Shown here piece after piece: positions 1 through 8,165 of a stretch of 64,000 nucleotides of DNA. A program made the translations under genes and the position numbers. The DNA comes from Achromobacter anxifer (lineage in GTDB: Bacteria > Pseudomonadota > Gammaproteobacteria > Burkholderiales > Burkholderiaceae_B), in the NCBI RefSeq assembly GCF_903652925.1, contig NZ_CAHLAR010000001.1, forward strand, positions 930,001 through 994,000, written 5' to 3'. The stretch's first letter is position 1. Every line of letters starts with the position of its first letter. A model generated the notes under the pieces. The model saw nothing but the letters and a program-made list of their open reading frames with translations. It was not told where the DNA came from and did no database searches.

Positions 1-1198
1 GCAGCAGCATGTCGGTGACGCGGGCCACGGGGATCACCGAGCCTGTCGGATTGCGTCCGGATTCCAGGGCAGGCCCGGCGATCTCCATGCGCGGGTTGCC
101 GACGCCATTCATGGAGGCATGCCCGAACGCCACGCCGCCGCCCGGCATGCCGATATGTCCCAAGGCCGCGGCCAGCGCGATGCAGGCCCAGTAGGGCTGT
201 TCGCCGCGATGGGCGCGCTGCAATGACCACGCGCAGGTCAGCATCGAGCGCACGTCGCGGGCCTGGCGCGCAAGCTCGCGGATCACCGTCGCGGGCACGT
301 CGCAGATGGCCTGCGCCCACTCGGGCGTCTTGGGCACGCCGTCCGTCTTGCCTTCTAGGTAGTCACGCAAGGCGTCGAAGCCGACGCAGTGGGTCCGCAG
401 GAACGCCTCGTCGTGCATGCCGTCGGCGATCAGCGCCTGCATCATGGCCAGCATCAGCGCGGCATCGGTGTTCGGCCGGATGGGAATCCAGCGCGCATCC
501 AGGCCGGCGGGGATGTCCCGCCGGGTGGGGCTGATGACCACGAACTCGACGCCCGCGGCGCGCGCGCGTTCGAGCTGCCCGGACACGGGGTGGTCGCCAG
601 CCCCGCCCGAGGTGATCTGCGTATTTCTCAGCGGTATGCCGCCGAACGCGATGAACAGCCGGGTATGGGCCGCCACGCTGTTCCAGTCGGTCACGCGTCC
701 GGTGACCGGCGTGTAGCTTCCGATTACATGGGGCAGCAGGAATTGCGCGGTGCCCCAGCTGTAGTTGCCCGCCTGATTGGTGCAGCCGCCGCCGGCATTC
801 AGGAAGCGATGCGTCTGGGTGCGCGCATGATGCAGCCGGCCCGCCGAAGACCAGCCATACGAGCCGCCGAATATGGCCTCGTTGCCATGTTCGGACCGCA
901 CCCGCTGAAGTTCCGAATGGACCGCCGCGAGCGCCACGTCCCAGCTGACTTCTACGTAGTCGTCGCGTCCGCGTTCGCTGCCGTCGCTCAGATGCCTGTC
1001 GCGCAGCCAGCCCCTGCGGATGGCGGGGCGGTTGACGCGCAGCGGCGAATGCACCATGGCCGGCATCGAACGCAGGATGTCCGACGGCGCGCTGTCATGG
1101 GCGAAAGGCTCGCAATCGACAAGGCGGCCGCTTGCGACGACCGCCGTGAATGCGCCCCAGTGGGAGAGGGAAGGAAAACGGCGAATTTTCTCGGACAT
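1..1198 (-). CDS. Molybdopterin oxidoreductase, BisC/TorA/DMSO-reductase type (5' part; runs off the window)
   Basis: About 399 N-terminal residues are visible; the gene continues past position 1. The protein opens MSEKIRRFPSLSHWGAF, and the HWGAF stretch is typical of biotin-sulfoxide/TMAO reductases. There is no N-terminal 4Fe-4S cysteine motif. A GGSYGWSSAGR block around residues 115-125 is followed by a GG(C)TNQAGNYSWGTA block. In this family the Ser of the YS.G.A motif is the molybdenum ligand (established for DMSO reductase). No twin-arginine signal is visible at this start, which favours a cytoplasmic BisC-like enzyme, but the ATG at 1198 has no clear ribosome-binding site and another start is possible. 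The substrate cannot be assigned. Only plus-strand shadow frames overlap it. Confidence 0.82.
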   Translation of the reverse strand, partial: MSEKIRRFPSLSHWGAFTAVVASGRLVDCEPFAHDSAPSDILRSMPAMVHSPLRVNRPAIRRGWLRDRHLSDGSERGRDDYVEVSWDVALAAVHSELQRVRSEHGNEAIFGGSYGWSSAGRLHHARTQTHRFLNAGGGCTNQAGNYSWGTAQFLLPHVIGSYTPVTGRVTDWNSVAAHTRLFIAFGGIPLRNTQITSGGAGDHPVSGQLERARAAGVEFVVISPTRRDIPAGLDARWIPIRPNTDAALMLAMMQALIADGMHDEAFLRTHCVGFDALRDYLEGKTDGVPKTPEWAQAICDVPATVIRELARQARDVRSMLTCAWSLQRAHRGEQPYWACIALAAALGHIGMPGGGVAFGHASMNGVGNPRMEIAGPALESGRNPTGSVIPVARVTDMLL

Positions 1199-1334
1199 GA
1201 TCGGCCAACATTCGTTATCGCGGGCAGCGGCTCGGGGCCAACCCATCATACAAACGTTGCCGGAGAATGTTCTTTCGAATCCGGGCCGGTCGCGACGGGA
1301 TAAAGGAAAGAAGTTTCACCGCAACGCCTTCTGC

Positions 1335-1901
1335 TCAGGCCCGCGTATCCACCGCCCCGTCCAGGAACAGCTTCTGCACCATGGAAGCCATGCCGAGAGG
1401 AGCGATCTCCCCGCGCTGAGCCGCGTCCATGGCCGCGTACAGCAGGCTGTCGTACGCCCTGACCAGCCACATGGATGGCACGTCTATGCGGAAGACGCCG
1501 GCCTTCTGGCCGTTCAGGAAGAAGGCGTCCAGCGCGTCCCCGAAAAACGAAGGGATCTGTACGTCGGCGTCCTCGTTTCTCGCGTCTATCAGCCGGGTCC
1601 AATGGGCATGGTTCCAGAACAGGTAGTACTCCCGGCCCTGGACTACCGCCTCGGTCAGGCGCTGGAGCGCCGCCGCGTGGGGCGGGGCGTCCAGGTCGGC
1701 CCGGACCAGCGCCTCCTGCAAATGCTGGCTGGCCCGTTCCATGAGCAGGTCGATGACCCCCTCGCGGGTGGGCGATATCCGGTACAGCGTGGCCTTGCTG
1801 ATCCCGGCGCTGCGCGCCAGCTGTTGCAGATTGGCCCGAGGCTGTTGCGCGACGGATAGGGCCAATGCGCGAGCGAGTTTGTCGTCGAGGCCTTCAGACA
1901 T
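1335..1901 (-). CDS. TetR-family transcriptional regulator, likely repressor of the adjacent RND efflux operon
   Basis: 188 residues. An N-terminal helix-turn-helix (QLARSAGISKATLYR, about residues 28-42) is followed by an all-helical ligand domain. An in-frame upstream start at 1946 exists, but ATG 1901 is preceded by AGGAG at good spacing and gives the normal TetR N-terminus. The gene is divergent from the fusion protein/RND/channel operon starting at 2100, the classical arrangement for a local efflux repressor. The 198-base gap contains a 22-bp imperfect palindrome over the -35 of the pump promoter and a matching half site close to this gene. The ligand is unknown. It does not look like a close AcrR/MexZ relative, so I assign no symbol. 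Confidence 0.85.
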   Translation of the reverse strand: MSEGLDDKLARALALSVAQQPRANLQQLARSAGISKATLYRISPTREGVIDLLMERASQHLQEALVRADLDAPPHAAALQRLTEAVVQGREYYLFWNHAHWTRLIDARNEDADVQIPSFFGDALDAFFLNGQKAGVFRIDVPSMWLVRAYDSLLYAAMDAAQRGEIAPLGMASMVQKLFLDGAVDTRA

Positions 1902-1990
1902 GGGGTTCTCCTGTCGATCGGTACGAATGAGTCTTTTTGAATTCAATCGTGGTGAAAAACATACGGATAAAGTCTACTACGAATCTAAAG

Positions 1991-2040
1991 AATCCAATAA
2001 ATATCTAATGAATCGATATTGACTCATTTAAATCCAATAA
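1991..2040. repeat. Pair of 10-bp direct repeats in the efflux promoter region
   Basis: AATCCAATAA occurs at 1991-2000 and again, identically, at 2031-2040, so the copies are 40 bp (about four helical turns) apart. The second copy lies between the predicted -35 and -10 of the efflux promoter. They may be regulator contacts or chance repeats in an AT-rich spacer. Confidence 0.4.
2007..2028. promoter_or_regulatory. Candidate TetR operator (22-bp imperfect palindrome)
   Basis: The two 11-base arms (AATGAATCGAT / ATTGACTCATT) match at 9 of 11 symmetric positions. The site covers the predicted -35 hexamer of the efflux operon, so a bound TetR dimer would block transcription. The half site AATGAGTC recurs at 1926-1933, just upstream of the tetR start, consistent with autoregulation. 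Assignment to the TetR at 1335-1901 is inference from position. Confidence 0.5.
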
Positions 2041-2047
2041 GTACTAT
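2019..2047 (+). promoter_or_regulatory. Predicted sigma-70 promoter of the RND efflux operon
   Basis: A TTGACT -35 at 2019-2024 and a TACTAT -10 at 2042-2047 are separated by the optimal 17 bp. They are followed by a short leader with a 6-bp-stem hairpin (GCCTCA-ACC-TGAGGC, 2061-2075) before the ATG at 2100. Confidence 0.55.
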
Positions 2048-2099
2048 CGGGTCCTAGATCGCCTCAACCTGAGGCGGCATTTGGATGTCAGAGGACAAC

Positions 2100-3254
2100 A
2101 TGACCCGATACAGAGCCAGCGCCGCGGCGCTAAGCCTGCTCGCCGTTCTCGCCGGGTGCGGCAGTCAGGAACCGCAGGCGGCGCAAGAGCAACCCGTTGA
2201 AGTCGCACCGCTAGTCATTGCGCCCCGCGCGCAGGCGATCGTGGCCGACCTGCCAGGGCGGATCACGCCGGTACGCGTGGCGGAAGTGCGCGCGCGGGTC
2301 GCGGGCATCGTCCAGAAGCGGCATTTCGAGGAAGGGGCCACGGTCAAGGAAGGCGATCTGCTGTTCACCATCGAGCCGGCCCCCTTGGAAGCGGCGCTGG
2401 GCAGGGCGCAAGGCGCGCTGGCGCGGGCCCAGGCCCAGGTCAGGCAGGCCCAGGCCCTGGTCAACCGCTACCAGCCGCTGGTGAAGATCGAGGCCGTCAG
2501 CAAGCAGGAATACGACGACGCGCTGGCTGCGCTCCAGACCGCGAAAGCCGATCAGCAGTCCGCCCAGGCGGAGGTCAATACGGCGCGGCTGGACCTGGGC
2601 TATGCCAGCGTGCGCGCGCCCATTTCGGGTCGCATCGGCCGCGGCCTGGTGACCGAAGGCAGCCTGGTCGGGCAGGGCGAATCGACGCCCATGGCGCTGA
2701 TCCAGCAGATCGATCCCATCTATGCGGACTTCCGGCAACCCGCCACTGCGGCGCTCAAGTTGCGCGCAGCCGTGGCGGACGGCTCGACGCAGGCCGCCGG
2801 CCAGGCCGAGCCGGCGGTGAGCATCCGTGTCGATGGCACGAACCACACGGCCAAGGGCAAGTTGCTGTTTTCTGATGTCTCGGTGGATCCGGGCACGGGC
2901 CAGGTGTTGTTGCGCGGCCAGTTCAGCAACCCCGACGGATTGCTGCTGCCGGGCATGTACGTGCGGGTCAGCGCCGAGCAGCGCATGGACCACAACGCCA
3001 TCTTCGTGCCCCAGCGCGCCGTCATGCGCGGCGCCGACGGGCAGGCCAGGCTGTTGCTGGTGTCGGCCGAAGGCAAGGCGGAAGAGCGCGCGGTGCAGAC
3101 CGGCGCGATGCAGGGGGCGGAGTGGCAGATCACGCAGGGACTGGCCGCGGGCGACCGGGTCATCGTCGACGGCGCCGCCAAGATTCCGGCCGGCACGCCC
3201 TTGAGCGTCAAACAAACCGGCGCGCAAGCGCCCGGCCAGGAACCCGCGCGATAA
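2100..3254 (+). CDS. RND efflux periplasmic adaptor (membrane fusion) lipoprotein
   Basis: 384 residues. A lipoprotein signal ends in LLAVLAGC (lipidated Cys about residue 20), so the protein is predicted to be anchored in the inner membrane. The order is that of AcrA/MexA: barrel-sandwich half-motif, a helical hairpin rich in Ala/Gln/Arg (about residues 95-165), second lipoyl half (APISGRIGRGLVTEGSLV), beta-barrel and membrane-proximal domains. ATG 2100 is chosen over ATG 2085 because GAGGA lies just before 2100 and the signal peptide then has normal length. It bridges the RND pump and the outer-membrane channel encoded downstream. Confidence 0.93.
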   Translation: MTRYRASAAALSLLAVLAGCGSQEPQAAQEQPVEVAPLVIAPRAQAIVADLPGRITPVRVAEVRARVAGIVQKRHFEEGATVKEGDLLFTIEPAPLEAALGRAQGALARAQAQVRQAQALVNRYQPLVKIEAVSKQEYDDALAALQTAKADQQSAQAEVNTARLDLGYASVRAPISGRIGRGLVTEGSLVGQGESTPMALIQQIDPIYADFRQPATAALKLRAAVADGSTQAAGQAEPAVSIRVDGTNHTAKGKLLFSDVSVDPGTGQVLLRGQFSNPDGLLLPGMYVRVSAEQRMDHNAIFVPQRAVMRGADGQARLLLVSAEGKAEERAVQTGAMQGAEWQITQGLAAGDRVIVDGAAKIPAGTPLSVKQTGAQAPGQEPAR

Positions 3255-3322
3255 GCGCGCCCGCGCCGCGCCGCGCCATGCGCGCCGCGCCGCGGGCAGC
3301 TTGAGCCCAGACGGATCACATC

Positions 3323-6300
3323 ATGCCGAATTTCTTCATCCAGCGACCCAACTTCGCGTTGGTCCTCGCCATCTTCATTTCGCTGGCGGGCCTGCTCGCC
3401 ATTTCATCGCTGCCCGTGGCGCAGTACCCCAGCGTTGCGCCGCCCCAGGTCATCATCAAGGCGACCTATCCGGGCGCGTCCGCCGAAGTCATCAACAACA
3501 CCGTCATCAGCCTGATCGAGGAAGAGCTCAACGGCGCCAAGGGCTTGCTCTACTACGAATCGCAGAGCAACAGCTCGGGCGTGGCGGAGACCACGGTCAC
3601 CTTCGAGCCCGGCACCAATGCCGACCTGGCGCAGGTCGACGTGCAGAACCGCATCAAGCGGGTGGAGTCGCGCCTGCCGCAGGCGGTCATCCAGCAGGGC
3701 TTGCAACTGGAGCAGGCCAGCTCCAGCTTCCTGCTGATCTACGCGCTGACGTACAAGGAAGCGGGCAAGGACCAGGTGGGCCTGGCGGACTATGCCGCCC
3801 GCAACATCAACAACGAAATCCGCCGCGTGCCGGGCGTGGGACGGGTGCAGATGTTCGCCGCCGAGCGGGCGCTGCGCATCTGGATCGATCCGGCCAAGCT
3901 GGTTGGCTACGGCCTGTCGGTCGACGAGGTCAACAAGGCCATCGCCGCGCAGAACGTGCAGGTGTCGGGCGGCTCCACCGGCGAGCAGCCCAGCCCGTCG
4001 ACGCAGGAAATCACCGCGAGCATCATGGTCCAAGGCCAGCTCACGACGATTCCGGAATTCGAAGGCATCGTGCTGCGCGCCAATCCTGACGGCTCCATGG
4101 TGCGCCTGGGCGATGTCGCCCGCATCGAGATGGGACGCCAGGACTACCGCATGTCCAGCCGCCTGAACGGCCAGCCGGCCGCAGCCATGGGCGTGCAGCT
4201 GGCGCCCGGCGCCAATGCGCTGGAAACCGCCAAGGGCATCAAGGCTCGTCTGGCCGAGCTGTCCAAGGGTCTGCCGAGCGACATGACGTACAGCGTGCCG
4301 TTCGACACCTCGATCTTCGTCGAGGTCGCCATCTCCAAGGTGCTGATGACCCTGGCCGAAGCCGTGGTCCTGGTGTTCCTGGTGATGCTGTTGTTCCTGC
4401 AGAATTTCCGCTACACGCTGATCCCGACCATTGTCGTGCCTATCTGCCTGCTGGGGACGCTGGCCGTCATGCTGCCTCTGGGCTTCTCCGTCAACATGAT
4501 GACCATGTTCGGCATGGTGCTGGCCATCGGCATCCTGGTGGACGACGCCATCGTGGTGGTCGAAAACGTCGAGCGGCTGATGGCCGACGAGGGCCTGTCG
4601 CCGAAGGAGGCGACCATCAAGGCCATGGGGCAGATCAGCGGCGCCATCGTCGGCATCACGCTGGTGCTGGCGGCGGTGTTCCTGCCGCTGGCCTTCATGA
4701 CGGGCTCGGTCGGCGTGATCTACCGCCAGTTTTCGGTGTCGCTGGCCGTGTCCATCCTGTTCTCGGGCTTTCTGGCGCTGACCTTGACGCCGGCGCTTTG
4801 CATCCTGTTGCTCAAGCCGATCGAAAAGGGGCACCACGAGAAGAAGGGCTTCTTCGGCTGGTTCAACCGGGTGTTCGCGCGCATGACCGAGCGCTATTCG
4901 GCCACCAACGCGCGCCTGCTCGCGCGCACCGGCCGCATGATGGTGCTGTACGCGATCCTGGTGGGGGCGTTGGGCTACGTCTATACAAGCGTGCCGTCGG
5001 CCTTCCTGCCGACCGAGGACCAGGGTTACATGAACACGGACATCCAGCTACCGCCGGGCGCCACGCTGTCGCGCACGCTGGAAACGACGCAACAGCTTGA
5101 GGGATATCTCGAAGCGCGGCCGTCCGTATCCGATGTCATCACGCTGCAAGGCTTCAGCTTTTCCGGCCAGGGGCAGAACGCGGGCCTGGGCTTCGTGATG
5201 TTCAAGGATTGGGCCCAGCGCGGGAAGAACGAATCGGCCATGGCCGAGGCGGACCAGGCCAATCTGGCCCTCGCGGGAGTGCCGGACGGGACGCTGTTCT
5301 CGGTGGTGCCACCTTCGGTGGAAGGTATGGGCAATTCCTCGGGCTTTGCGCTGCGCCTGCAGGACCGCGCCGGCCTGGGCCGCGAGGCCTTGTTGTCGGC
5401 CACCGAAAGCCTGATGCAGAAGGTGTACGCGAACCCCAAGGTCTTCTCCTACATCCTGATCGAAGGGCTTTCCGACGCGCCCGAACTGGACCTGCGGATA
5501 GACCGCAACAAGGCCGAGGCCCTGGGCGTTTCGTTCGATTCCATCAACTTGGCCTTGTCCACCGCCTTTGGTTCCGCGCTGGTCAACGAGTTCCCCAACC
5601 AGGGCCGCATGCAGCGCATCATCGTGCAGGCCCGGCCCGAAAGCCGGGACACGCCGGAATCCATCGCCAAGCTCAACGTGCTCAACCGTGCAGGCGAGCT
5701 GGTGCCTATGGAGTCCTTCAGCGAGATAGGCTGGAAGCACGGCCCGGTGCAGCTGATCCGCTACAACGGCTACCCCAGCATCAAGCTGATAGGCGACGCC
5801 GCGCCTGGCGGCAGCACGGGCGAGGCGATGAAGCAGATCGAACGCCTGATTGCCGAACTTCCCCAGGGCATCGGCTTCGAGTGGACCGGCTTGTCGTTCC
5901 AGGAAAAGGCCACGGGCTCGCAAGCTCCCATGCTGTTCGCGCTGGCGCTGTTGGTGGTGTTCCTGGTGCTGGTTGCGCTGTACGAAAGCTGGAAGATACC
6001 CGCGTCGGTGCTGCTGATCGTGCCGGTAGGCGCGCTGGGCGCGGTGGCCGCGGTGATCGTGGCCGGCATGCCCAACGACGTGTACTTCAAGGTGGGCCTG
6101 GTGACCGTCATCGGCCTGGCGGCCAAGAACGCCATCCTGATCATCGAGTTCGCCAAGGATCTGCATGAACAGGGGCGCTCGCTGAAGGAAGCCGCAATCG
6201 AAGCCGCGCGCCTGCGCTTCCGTCCCATCGTGATGACCTCGGTCGCCTTCATCCTGGGCGTGGTGCCGCTGGTCATCGCGACGGGCGCGGGGGCCACCAG

Positions 6301-6466
6301 CCAGCGCGCCATCGGCACCGGCGTGCTGGGCGGCATGCTCAGCGCCACCATCCTGGGCGTGCTGTTCGTGCCGGTGTTCTTCGTCTGGACGCTGTCGCTA
6401 GCCAAGGGGCGCAAGCCGCAGGCTAGCCCGAGCGCGGCCGCCGCGACGCCGGAGGGCAAGGCATGA
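3323..6466 (+). CDS. RND multidrug efflux pump, HAE1/AcrB family
   Basis: 1047 residues, the normal length for AcrB/MexB. It begins MPNFFIQRPNFALVLAIF, has the usual twelve-helix layout with two large periplasmic loops, and carries the proton-relay residues Asp407-Asp408 (GILVDDAIVVVENV) and Lys935 (GLAAKNAIL), equivalents of AcrB D407, D408 and K940. It exports hydrophobic or amphiphilic compounds with the adaptor upstream and the channel downstream. The stop codon overlaps the start of a 58-codon reading frame (ATGA at 6463). It resembles the MexB/AxyB group, but I cannot tell which named Achromobacter or Bordetella pump it is. Confidence 0.96.
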   Translation: MPNFFIQRPNFALVLAIFISLAGLLAISSLPVAQYPSVAPPQVIIKATYPGASAEVINNTVISLIEEELNGAKGLLYYESQSNSSGVAETTVTFEPGTNADLAQVDVQNRIKRVESRLPQAVIQQGLQLEQASSSFLLIYALTYKEAGKDQVGLADYAARNINNEIRRVPGVGRVQMFAAERALRIWIDPAKLVGYGLSVDEVNKAIAAQNVQVSGGSTGEQPSPSTQEITASIMVQGQLTTIPEFEGIVLRANPDGSMVRLGDVARIEMGRQDYRMSSRLNGQPAAAMGVQLAPGANALETAKGIKARLAELSKGLPSDMTYSVPFDTSIFVEVAISKVLMTLAEAVVLVFLVMLLFLQNFRYTLIPTIVVPICLLGTLAVMLPLGFSVNMMTMFGMVLAIGILVDDAIVVVENVERLMADEGLSPKEATIKAMGQISGAIVGITLVLAAVFLPLAFMTGSVGVIYRQFSVSLAVSILFSGFLALTLTPALCILLLKPIEKGHHEKKGFFGWFNRVFARMTERYSATNARLLARTGRMMVLYAILVGALGYVYTSVPSAFLPTEDQGYMNTDIQLPPGATLSRTLETTQQLEGYLEARPSVSDVITLQGFSFSGQGQNAGLGFVMFKDWAQRGKNESAMAEADQANLALAGVPDGTLFSVVPPSVEGMGNSSGFALRLQDRAGLGREALLSATESLMQKVYANPKVFSYILIEGLSDAPELDLRIDRNKAEALGVSFDSINLALSTAFGSALVNEFPNQGRMQRIIVQARPESRDTPESIAKLNVLNRAGELVPMESFSEIGWKHGPVQLIRYNGYPSIKLIGDAAPGGSTGEAMKQIERLIAELPQGIGFEWTGLSFQEKATGSQAPMLFALALLVVFLVLVALYESWKIPASVLLIVPVGALGAVAAVIVAGMPNDVYFKVGLVTVIGLAAKNAILIIEFAKDLHEQGRSLKEAAIEAARLRFRPIVMTSVAFILGVVPLVIATGAGATSQRAIGTGVLGGMLSATILGVLFVPVFFVWTLSLAKGRKPQASPSAAAATPEGKA

Positions 6467-6639
6467 AACTCATGAGCGTCCTTGCCATGCTGAACGTTCG
6501 CAATGAGGCGGGCCTGGAGTTGCTCGCCGTTTCAGGCGCCATGTGCGCGGCCGCGCTTTGCGCCTGGGCGTATGCCCTGGCCGCGCGCCGCCAGGCGCGT
6601 CCCGGCATGGGCCGGACTGTGTCGAATCAAGGAAAGTGA
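6463..6639 (+). CDS. Small one-helix membrane protein within the RND operon (58 aa, unrecognised)
   Basis: The frame starts at an ATG that overlaps the RND stop (ATGA) and ends three bases before the channel gene's ATG, so it fills the gap exactly. The product opens MKLMSVLAMLNVRNEAG, has a hydrophobic stretch of about 20 residues (LLAVSGAMCAAALCAWAYAL) and a basic tail (AARRQARPGMGR). By the positive-inside rule this predicts a periplasmic N-terminus and a cytoplasmic C-terminus. I do not recognise the sequence. The size, the single helix and the position are reminiscent of AcrZ, the 49-residue AcrB partner, but there is no evident sequence similarity. Translational coupling supports expression; function is speculative. 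Confidence 0.55.
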   Translation: MKLMSVLAMLNVRNEAGLELLAVSGAMCAAALCAWAYALAARRQARPGMGRTVSNQGK

Positions 6640-6642
6640 ACG

Positions 6643-8121
6643 ATGAAATCGATGAACCGTACCCTCATGCGGCTCAAGCCGCTGGCCGCCGCCGCGGCGG
6701 TCGTGGCGCTGCTGTCGGGCTGCGCGCTGGCGCCGACCTACGAGCGTCCCGCCGCACCTGTTGCGCAGCATTGGGGCGCCGAAGGCCAGGCGGACTTTGC
6801 GTCTGGCCAGGGATCGGCTGCCGCCACGCTGGACTGGCGCGGCTTCGTGACCGACCCGTCGTTGCGCGGGCTGATCGAAACGGCGCTGGCCAACAACCGG
6901 GACCTGCGCCGGGCCTTGCTCAACGTCGAGGCGGCGCGCGCGATGTACCGAGTGCAGCGTTCGGAACAGCTGCCGTCCATCGGCGCGCAGGCCAGCGGCG
7001 CGCGCCAGCACAATCCGGCGGACCTGAACGCCAACGGCGTGTCCGGCGTGCAAAGCGAGTGGCGCGCCGGCGTGGGCGTCACGGCCTTCGAGCTGGACCT
7101 GTTCGGCCGCGTGCGCAGCCTGTCGGAGGCGGCGCTGGAAGAGTATCTGGCTTCTGACAACGGCGCGCGCAGCGCGCGGATCAGCCTGATCGCGGAAGTG
7201 ATAGACGCCTACCTCACGCGCGAAGGCGCGCGCCAGCGCGGCCTGCATACCGAGCGGACCCTGGCATCGCGCGAGCAATCGCTGCAATTGATTGCCAGAC
7301 GCCGGGCCGAAGGCGTCGGCAGCGCCCTGGATTATGAGCAGGCGAAGGGCCTGGCCGACCAGGCGCGCGCCGATCTGGCACGCATGGAACGGCAGTACCG
7401 GCAGTCGACCAATGCGCTGACATTGCTGGCCGGCGTCAGCGACATGAGCCCTTATCTGGCTCCCAATGACGCCGCCGCGCCGATGTTGGTGCAGCAGCTG
7501 GCGGCAGGCGCGCCGTCCGAGCTGTTGACGAACCGTCCGGACATCCTGGCGGCGGAACACCGCCTGCGGGCGCGCAACGCCGACATCGGCGCCGCGCGTG
7601 CCGCTTTCTTTCCCCGGATTTCGCTGACCGGCATGTTCGGCAGCGCCAGCGCGGACCTGTCGGATCTGTTCTCGGGCGGCCAGCGCGCCTGGTCCTTCGC
7701 GCCGCAGATCAACCTGCCCATCTTCGACGGCGGCCGCAACCTGGCCAATCTGGAGCTGGCCAAGGTCCGGAAGGAAGCCGCGGTGGCCGAGTACGAACAA
7801 TCCATCCAGACCGCATTCCGCGAGGTCATGGACGGACTGGCCGCGACCGATACCCTGCGCAGGCAGGAGGACGCGCTGCGCGCGCAGAGCGACAGCAGCC
7901 AGGCCGCGCTGCGCCTGTCCGAAGCGCGCTATCGCGGCGGCGTGGACAACTATCTGCGCTACCTGGATGCGCAACGCAGCGACTTCGCCAATCAGATCGC
8001 GCTGATCGAAGTGCGGACGGAGCGCCAGATCGCGCTGGCCTCGCTGTTCCGCGCCTTGGGCGGCGGCTGGCGCGGCGAAGACGCCGCCGCGAAGGCGTTG
8101 CCTGCGCCATCCGCGGGCTGA
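6643..8121 (+). CDS. Outer-membrane efflux channel lipoprotein, NodT/OprM family
   Basis: 492 residues. A lipoprotein signal ends LLSGC (Cys about residue 27), followed by ALAPTYERP, typical of the OprM/NodT family. Two OEP repeats follow, with conserved stretches such as FELDLFGRVRSL and LTNRPDILAAEHRLRARNADIGAARAAFFP-type segments near residues 150 and 295. It forms the TolC-like trimeric exit duct of the tripartite pump. AAGGAAAG precedes the ATG. It is the last gene of the operon; the next gene is convergent 44 bases downstream. Confidence 0.94.
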   Translation: MKSMNRTLMRLKPLAAAAAVVALLSGCALAPTYERPAAPVAQHWGAEGQADFASGQGSAAATLDWRGFVTDPSLRGLIETALANNRDLRRALLNVEAARAMYRVQRSEQLPSIGAQASGARQHNPADLNANGVSGVQSEWRAGVGVTAFELDLFGRVRSLSEAALEEYLASDNGARSARISLIAEVIDAYLTREGARQRGLHTERTLASREQSLQLIARRRAEGVGSALDYEQAKGLADQARADLARMERQYRQSTNALTLLAGVSDMSPYLAPNDAAAPMLVQQLAAGAPSELLTNRPDILAAEHRLRARNADIGAARAAFFPRISLTGMFGSASADLSDLFSGGQRAWSFAPQINLPIFDGGRNLANLELAKVRKEAAVAEYEQSIQTAFREVMDGLAATDTLRRQEDALRAQSDSSQAALRLSEARYRGGVDNYLRYLDAQRSDFANQIALIEVRTERQIALASLFRALGGGWRGEDAAAKALPAPSAG

Positions 8122-8165
8122 TCTGGCGTGGCGCCCGGTCCCGGCGCGGTGACGCGAGCCGGGCG

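Noticed and set aside
389-1303. Long plus-strand reading frame at the window start
   Set aside because: It is antisense to the molybdoenzyme gene, whose minus-strand translation shows clear family motifs; the plus-strand product is low-complexity and has no recognisable domain.
2085-2099. Upstream ATG start for the efflux adaptor
   Set aside because: It would add five residues before the lipoprotein signal; GAGGA is correctly placed for ATG 2100 instead.
2100-8121. Naming the RND system as a specific pump such as AxyXY-OprZ or AxyABM
   Set aside because: The TetR neighbour fits one and the pump sequence resembles the MexB group, but I cannot compare with references, so no symbol is given.
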